NCBI GenBank assembly: GCA_021292105.1 | Contig: CM037871.1 | Coordinates: forward strand, 58,426,866 to 58,490,865 | Length of the DNA stretch: 64,000 nucleotides | Source of the DNA: Anadara kagoshimensis | Lineage: Eukaryota; Mollusca; Bivalvia; Arcoida; Arcidae | Reading direction: 5' to 3' | Shown here: piece by piece, positions 56,893 to 64,000 of the stretch | Layout of the letters: each line of letters begins with the position of its first letter | Numbering within the stretch: the first letter of the stretch is position 1 | The notes under the pieces: generated by a model | Databases searched by the model: none | What the model was told of the DNA's origin: nothing | What the model saw: only the letters and a program-made list of their open reading frames with translations | Position numbers and translations under genes: made by a program

Positions 56893-57085
56893 ACAACTAA
56901 GGTATACTCCCCTTTGCAAAGTACTTACTTAACTAAATTTGGTAAAATATATTTTGGTCCTTTTGGTAGTCTTTTCAACATTTTGAAACAATATTTGGTT
57001 TCATAATTTTGGTCCAAACACTACTGATAAGTAATTGCATTTCGAAACGGCCTTCTAGTGCTGTAAAATTAAAATTGGTATACAC
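56893..57085 (+). mobile_element. Hammerhead-bearing retrozyme-like repeat
   Basis: AAGGTATACTCCCCTTTGCA, TAACTAAATTTGGTAAAATA, TATTTTGGTCCTTTTGGTAG, TTTGGTTTCATAATTTTGGT, then the hammerhead at 57016-57062: ACACTA, CTGATAAG, TAATTGCATTT, CGAAAC, GGCC, TTC, TAGTGCTG. Core box and cleavage triplet each differ from consensus. Confidence 0.75.
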
Positions 57086-58580
57086 AACGTATATAACATA
57101 ATCTAGGGTACCCAAATTAACCGACACAAATTTCGTTTGAATGCATCTCATTGTTTCGATTTAGCTTTAACCCTAAAATAAATGTCTTAGTCATTGTCAT
57201 TATTAATGTTTGTTTTTTCTCCATGAATTAATGCTCTTAATCATAACACTGATGTTTAATGAATTTACTTATTTTTTGTTTCATATACACTGTGCATCTA
57301 GATTTAAATAAAAATGGTACCAAAATTACCCGGTACAAGGATTGTACTGTATTTTTATGATTTAGTGTCGCCGTTAAATGCAAAATCTACAACTAATATG
57401 CCAGTATTTTGGATAAATTGGTTTTTGTTTGCATTAAAAGTGCGAAACATAACTAAAATAGACATGAGTTCGCCGTTTTTCTTGTTTTCAAACCTTTTTC
57501 GTATGTATATCAAAATCGCAACATATTGCAAGTATTGCAAAATAAAACAGATGACGGATTAGTTGTATTGGGATTCGTGAAAAAAGTTATCTGCAGCGTA
57601 TTTTCGAAAATAAAGTGCCGCAAAATCACCAGATCTTCAGTATTACTAGAACAGACTTCATAAAGAAAGTAAAATCAGTATTAGAGATATCATTTGTAAT
57701 GTGTCATTTTTGTTCATCTGTCGTGACCTATTAGTAGAAATTAATTTTAAATAATAAAGTAATAAACACACAGATATAATGAGGATTAATTTTAAAAAAT
57801 CACATTTAGTCTGTCTCGAGGATTAAAATATCTATAAAAAATTTGCTCATGTCTCGAATGACAAGCAAATAGAAGATAAAACAATAAAAAACGAGCGTTA
57901 TTTACAAAGATTCATTCTGTATATATTCCAAAAATAAACCAAAAGCACTCAATACACAAACAAGACTTATCTTTTATGATAAAAGTACAAATGCAAGACC
58001 TGCTCTTACTATGGAGATTAAATAGGATATTGTATATAAATCTTTCAGAATTTTAGGAAGAACAACAAGTATACAATGTTCACATTTTTATTAAGACTAG
58101 GCCAGGTGAAGAAGCACCCGACTGAATGAAATAAATTGCCTAAAGATGAAATACATAGAAGCCATATTAATGAAAATAATCAGTAATAAGCTTAAGTCCG
58201 ATTATTCAAAATTATGAATTTATCAGTACAAAAAATACAAAAAAGTATTCTATGAGAATAGAGCATAACTCACTGTCAGAAACACAGTGAATATTTAATT
58301 GGACAATGAATTTAATAGACAACAATTGCAAAACTAAGGTATACGTTAAAGTTGAATGCTTTAAAAAAAATTGTAGGTTCCAAACCAGCCACATTACTAT
58401 ACAATCAGTCGGTTCTGAAAATGAACATTTATAATATAAAACTAAGTTGCGTTTACTTAACGATAAACTACGTATACAACCCGTGTTTTTATGTTTAGTT
58501 TAGTTCTTATTTCCACTGGTAAGTTCGCAAATTCATTGAAGACTATAGTGTCTAATTGCTTTCTATGGTTTTATAGTCAA
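57086..58580. other. Non-coding stretch
   Basis: An 82-codon frame at 57314-57562 (+), also open on the other strand, has no recognisable domain. Nothing else. Confidence 0.4.
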
Positions 58581-58826
58581 ATACCGAAAACAAACTTATC
58601 AATCCATGTCTAAATCATAACCCCAAACAAAGTAAACGTTTTGAAACTGGCAAATTAATACGTAATATCCACTATGGAGGTGAGGCCGGGGGTTCCGAGA
58701 ACATGAGGACCTTTACGATTAACTAGCTACACCCACTAGGTGTGTAATCAAAATGGGAATGACAGGAACATGGAACTATATAGGGGACGTAAAATATAAC
58801 CAGGACAATTTTGGATACAGGAGATG
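58581..58826 (-). mobile_element. Penelope-like element 3' end
   Basis: ACCGAAAACAAACTTATCAA, TCCATGTCTAAATCATAACC, GAGGTGAGGCCGGGGGTTCC, CTAGCTACACCCACTAGGTG, TGTAATCAAAATGGGAATGA, AGGAACATGGAACTATA. Diverged. Confidence 0.78.
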
Positions 58827-59290
58827 TACCTAATCACTTAAGCTATAAGGTTTCACAGTCAGAGACTTCATCTTAATTAAAACTAGATATAGTAAGCCGT
58901 TTTTGATTACATAATAATATTGAATTTCAGGAATCGGAAATGTATCAGGGATATTTTAGCTCTGATATAACTTTTAAAAGTTCATTATTCAAGCGGGTTT
59001 TACCGATTCGTTTATAAATGTACTAAAAATGAAATAAAATAATAATAAATCCCAAAACGAAGACAATAGTAATTAATGATCCTGTCTAAATGTTCATCCA
59101 ATACGTCACTGAATCACAACCATTGACGCACATTGTTTGTGTGTTTGGTCTTATCTTGTTATAATGAAGACAATTAAAGACCTTAATCAATCTGAAAACT
59201 AACACTCTATCTCAATATGATCAGAGAATGTGAATTAAGCCACACATACGTAATTCCTCTTTATTTTAATTCCTATAAATTAACTCTGAA

Positions 59291-59413
59291 AATAAAAAAC
59301 AAACATACTAATCCATGTCCGAATCACAATCCAGAAGCAAAGTAAAAATTTGTAACTGACAAGTCAAGTAAGCCACTAAACTTCCATCATGGAAGTGAAG
59401 ACGGGCGCTCCTC
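59291..59413 (-). mobile_element. Penelope-like element 3' terminus, well preserved
   Basis: AAAACAAACATACTAATCCA, TGTCCGAATCACAATCCAGA, AGCAAAGTAAAAATTTG, CTTCCATCATGGAAGTGAAG, ACGGGCGCTCC. Stops sharply inside the 3' UTR, like the solo insert at 25676. Confidence 0.85.
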
Positions 59414-59794
59414 GTCTTTAAATAATAAGAACACTTACTAATAGAGTATGACCTATATGTTCTGTTATATATAGGTGGGTATATGATATTTCACCATCAA
59501 GAGTATACTCGAAATTTTATGACACGCATGCTTCTTTGCGAAATAAAATGGTAAGAAAAAATTATGTTAAAAATGAAAAAAAAAATGATTTTATCGTACT
59601 TCTACCGTTTTTTAAATTTTTTAAGAATCGTAAGAAAATTATCGACGTGAGATGTTATGAAACCATTGTGGCGCTGCTTCTTTTCTATTTCCAAAGGGAT
59701 ATAATGCTAAAGAATTCCTCTAATTTTACAATCAATGATGCTTGAACTTTAAAAATTTACATCAAGTATGAATATGCTAATCATAACATTTTTA

Positions 59795-59840
<46 letters not shown>

Positions 59841-62295
59841 ATTATATATATATTATTTTACTTTATAAATAAAATTTAATTTATTAAAGTGGTTAATTGT
59901 AAACATTAGTGATATTTTCCATGTTATTCGGTAAATTTTCGGTATGCAGTTCTTTTATTTATTAATTTAACTGTTGATTTCCCTCATGAATTTTACTCTT
60001 AACAAATGAATTGCGATAAGTATGTATATACGTGGTGTGTATTTGATTATGACGCGACTGTTTTGTACGGTCGCCGGTATGAGTCAATGTAAAATTGTTT
60101 AATAGAATTTTTTGCTACTGAGTACTTTTTGAGCCTCTAGCGGTAAATTAATTTCAAATATTTATCGTCTGGCTGCAGAATAATGTTCAAATCTTTTTGC
60201 CGCTAAATATTTGATGTAGCTTTATACTGATATTCATTTGATAATTAGATACAGGTGATTGTAACGCGAATGTATGGAAGGATCATAGTGCATTTTAATA
60301 AAGTATCCTAAAATGTTTTTTTTCTTTAACAACTACCTCCCTAACTGTCCCTAATTACAGGTGCAGTGGGTTTCTTTTTGAGTAAATAAACCAAATGAGT
60401 TATGCATCATGAAATACTACCCACTGTCACAATATACCTATTACAACCTGCTCTTGTGGCATTTGTATCACATCACATTTTTAATCCGACATTTAATATA
60501 TATATATATACCATGTGATACTCTCTAACGTTTGTGTTGAACATATAAAATCATATCACTTCACGTTGTTTTGCTATAAAAAGACGTCATTCTGGTAATT
60601 CTCGATGTAATCGTTTTGCAAAACGTTCTGCACAAACGTCAATTGGTGTACACAAAAATTATTTAACAACTCAATATCATAAAAATTCAAGGCGAGAACA
60701 CAGTTTTGTTCCAGCTCATATCGGCCATCGTAGTGTTTACACTAACAAAATCGATCCGCGATAAAGATATTAGTTAAATATGACTAATATATATCATGTG
60801 ACTTTTTTGTACCAAAAAAGCGTGTTTATTTGTAAACGGGGAATATAGGAAAAACGAATTTCCATTTTGGATTACATCGGAGTCTTCAGAATGATTGATT
60901 GAATGTCTCCCTTGCTAAGGTACAGATTAAACTGGATAATACCAAACAATCTTTTTCTAAACTTGATGAAGAGTTTTATTATGAATTGTCGTAGTTTTCT
61001 AATTGTCATTTAGGAGCACTGCTTCAGCGATAGTTTAATCAATTGTATATTTATTTTGAAGCATAGTCTTCATTCCAAACATCAATTCAGAAATGATATT
61101 ACATTTTTCGTCATTGTCTATTGTTATTCTAGTTTGAAGGATTAAATTCTTCCATCTATTAATCCCTATTGCCCACGATTCTTCAAAATGATTTTTGTAC
61201 AAGTTGTAGCGACTTTTGCTTGCACAAACAATTCATTTTTAAGAAGAAAGGAGCGCTTCATCAGTTATTACGTTGATGGAATCGGGCATGTTTATTGTGT
61301 GGCGTTAAATAATTGTCTATTTATCTGTGACAAACATTTGCTCAAAATGCGTCTTAAAAGAAAAAAAGATGAAATTGTATATAATCAAACCTTGAGCCCC
61401 CCCCCCTTCCTGGCTTCCTGTAAAGGCTCGTTGGAACATTACAAATACAAAAAGTGTGATATTTTGACATGTAAAAATTTGAAACACATTTTCTTTTCGT
61501 CTGATGAAAGGTTGTCCTCACGATGTGTCAACCAATGATGTCTAATGACAGGAGTACAAAATGACATTGGCTAAAACTTGTGTTTAATACTGCGTAAATA
61601 CAAACACATTCAGACAATGTCAACATTGCCCATTCTTTTACATATAAAAATCAAAAGTTTCGATTAAGTATAATCAGTCAAGCTTTAATTACCAGTTCTT
61701 GATAAGGATGACAGTTATAGAAAACAGAATGTGTTCTAAATTACATCTAATACAGTTATCTCACCAAACAGGTCTGGAGTTTATATTCTGAAGTACTTTA
61801 CTGTGCTATCAAATTGTTTTTCTAGACACGATAGCTTAGACATCTTGATCCATTAATCTCTATGAAATTAACAACAACTATTTAACGTCCTCTGCTCGGA
61901 TTTTCTTATACGTAAATTCTCTAACTCTAAATTTCAATTTATAAAACATCTAAATTATGTTTCCCAACCCTTCCCAAAAACATGTCACTACCTTTTACCA
62001 AGATAGCTTGTCATGCCAGCAGACATATTTAAATCTTTTGAAAACTGCTATTTATTTTACTTCCATCTTTCTGTTATGGTTTTGCCGTTCAAATTCTTTT
62101 AATGCTTAGTTTATTAAATTATCTGACAGGTACATTCTCACAGTTTGACAAGATAGTCTGAGTTACTGTCAGTACATCATATACCAGTTTACTCAAATTA
62201 AAATTAACCAAGAAAACATCTATGCATCCTAACCCTTACGGAAGATTTCTTTTAAATTCAAAATGTTTAACATTCCATGTACCAACTTAAGGGGC
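59414..62295. other. Non-coding stretch
   Basis: Contains the AT microsatellite listed separately and a C10 run at 61397-61406. The 116-codon frame 61188-61538 (+) spans the C run and shows no recognisable domain. Confidence 0.4.
59799..59855. repeat. Interrupted (AT)n microsatellite
   Basis: TA run broken by TT at regular places. Confidence 0.9.
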
Positions 62296-62580
62296 CTGTC
62301 AAGATTGTCTTTGAATCTCGTTAATTACAAAAGCAGGTATACCCTCAAAGTGAATGTTTTGTTCAAAATTTTCTTAAATTTATATGAACTACATTTTAGT
62401 AACATATATACCGTGTAACGAAGTATTTGTAAATTTTTGAAGGTATGTCAAGACTTTAAATCTCGTTAATTCAAAAAGCATTCTCTAAACACTCGGGATA
62501 AATACGTTGTTCAAAGTACCTTTAAATGTATTATGTGTAATGCTTTACAAGTATTGTATACGATGTATATAATCACTAAC
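62296..62580 (+). repeat. Two-unit direct repeat, offset about 150 bp
   Basis: TGTCAAGA.T.T..AATCTCGT, TAATT.AAAAAGCA, TTGTTCAAA, TATAC.GTGTA. Degenerate. Confidence 0.5.
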
Positions 62581-62730
62581 ATAAAGTCTGCAGGTGCCTC
62601 TACTTAAATGCACATTTTGTTTCTCTAGCAATATAAATATGTTCTAAACAATGTTAAGTGTATAACAATTCTCATTTCTCTGGCTAAAATTCGGTGTTTT
62701 TCGACAATTCCGGTCTCTTCAACTTTCCTA

Positions 62731-62879
62731 GAGCTAAACAGGATGTGCTTATCCTTTCAGAACACACGGCCTCACTTTCCTGGTGGACGTTCACGTGTCT
62801 AACCTAACTTGTCAGTTCAAAAGTTTTAACTTTGCTCCTAGATTGTGATTCGGAAATGGATTATTATGTTTGTTTTGGT
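62731..62879 (+). mobile_element. Penelope-like element 3' end
   Basis: AGCTAAACAGGATGTGCTTA, TCCTTTCAGAACACACGGCC, TCACTTTCCTGGTGGACGTT, CACGTGTCTAACCTAACTTG, AGATTGTGATTCGGAAATGG, ATTATTATGTTTGTTTTG. 5'-truncated terminal copy. Confidence 0.85.
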
Positions 62880-64000
62880 AGCTACCTCGATATTATTAGT
62901 TATGTTACTGACCCCCGACGGGGAATTATAGAAACATAGTAAGATCTTCAGTCAAGGCCGTAGACGGAGTCGCCTATGGGTTTTAGTTGACTTCTATATT
63001 CTCATAGTTCGATCGTAAGTGTTAAAGTAAATAACACCTTTATTGCTACGATGACCATTGCTATTGTTCTTGTGCTGTTCATTTTACATTATGAAGTTGA
63101 GTTGAGTAATGGTGTTAAGAATATTTCAGTTATAGATAGTTCCCATGGACCTCTAGCAGACGGATTTTTCAGCAGAGTGGTTACCATTTTGTTAGGCAAT
63201 CTATATCATTTATCTATCTATTTTAACCAAATTTGTTAAATTTTAAATTATTTGTTTTCAAAAAGTAATCAGGATATCAATAAAGTTTTTAAAATTTATG
63301 AAATCATCAATGTATTTACTTTGATTTGGTATATTTTATAAGAGTTTTGTCCCTATAACAACGATGTGACAATAAATCTTATACACCCTATTTTAGAAAG
63401 AATTAATAAGTCTCAATTTTTAATGCCTACCAAAATGGCCGCTACTTTACCTGTAAAGTGGACAGTGTGACGTCACATGGGAACTATCTATATCGAGATG
63501 TCTCAGTGCAGAATTTAAAAAACTTGCTAAAGTATAAATGCACAAAATCACGTAACATAAATATCGTGTATTGGGTTTTAATTAGAATTTCCGTTTCTGT
63601 CAATATCAATTTTAAGGAAAAAATACCTAAAGAAAAGTTTGGACGCTATATTGAATTCAGGAATCGTCCTCTCTGAAATTCTACATGCCCCTTTAAAAAT
63701 AAGTTTGTTAGCAATGCGCGAATAAGAGTGCGACTGTATTGCCAAGTGAATATAGACTAGATCGCAAGACAATACTACTGTTCTTCATTTCAGTCAGGGA
63801 TAAGTATCCATAATACATTTAACTGTTTTTTTTAGTATCTCGTGAAATTAAATTAAGTAGTACATTTAACCTTAATTTATCATTCTTTATCCAATTTAAT
63901 TACTTAATATACCAAGCGTATACGACCAATTTTCTCAATTGAGTAACCCAGTTAAGAAAAGCACACATATATGGCATTGGCAGTCAGACACATCCCACTG
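62880..64000. other. Non-coding stretch with a SINE scrap
   Basis: 63094-63128 (AGTTGAGTTGAGTAATGGTG, TTAAGAATATTTC) is the antisense of the SINE tail seen at 2300-2338. Rest unrecognised. Confidence 0.45.

Noticed and set aside
59799-59855. AT run as a possible promoter or origin
   Set aside because: Plain microsatellite with no supporting context.
61188-61538. 116-codon open frame
   Set aside because: No recognisable domain, runs through a C10 tract, no splice or promoter signs.
1-64000. Retrovirus, LTR element or Polinton remains
   Set aside because: No gag, integrase, capsid or envelope-like frames and no LTR pair were seen; the RT pieces are all of Penelope-like type.

Overview
The window looks like AT-rich, intron- and repeat-dominated genomic DNA from a lophotrochozoan animal, most likely a bivalve mollusc. 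The grounds are the style of the reverse transcriptase family, a tRNA-type SINE ending in a bivalve-like GACGTTAAACACC tail, hammerhead-ribozyme repeats, and one exon of a GnRH/AKH/corazonin-type receptor. The species cannot be named from the sequence alone. Only one host coding segment can be supported: a single GPCR exon at 23263-23467 with good splice sites on both sides. Its partner exons were not found, so the 64 kb is probably large intron or intergenic DNA around that gene.

The dominant element is one Penelope-like retroelement (PLE) family, present at about 25 loci in both orientations. Most copies keep only the 3' end: the C-terminal part of the reverse transcriptase, a 3' UTR rich in CACGTG, and a terminus reading AAACAAACATACTAATCC on the opposite strand. 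Longer pieces with RT motifs lie at 9158-10093 (-), 24310-25940 (-), 27018-27972 (+) and 43357-44368 (-). An upstream-domain piece probably lies at 53104-53300 (-). No GIY-YIG endonuclease was seen. Several copies are rearranged: inverted ends, head-to-head arms, and one 3'-end copy inserted into another copy's RT. Two tandem arrays (6888-7334 and 8541-8818) are built from pieces of this PLE's own 3' end.

The second family is the most interesting. At nine places a conserved segment folds on paper as a small type I hammerhead ribozyme (stem I, CTGATGAG, short stem II, CGAAAC, GGCC loop, GTC cleavage site, stem I return). At 54139-54667 two units lie head to tail about 325 bp apart. This is the layout of metazoan retrozymes. 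The copies at 47660-47705 and 54162-54208 keep the whole catalytic core. Both of these sit inside a PLE 3' end.

Other content: four foldback MITE-like palindromes (5199-5362, 7578-7688, 29266-29403, 43044-43143), a 240-bp TIR element (7331-7572), a SINE (two long copies and a scrap), several minisatellites and microsatellites, a four-unit local duplication at 18.2-21.3 kb, and an old tandem duplication of about 3.1 kb at 36.9-43.0 kb. No rRNA, convincing tRNA, CRISPR array, retrovirus or LTR element was seen.
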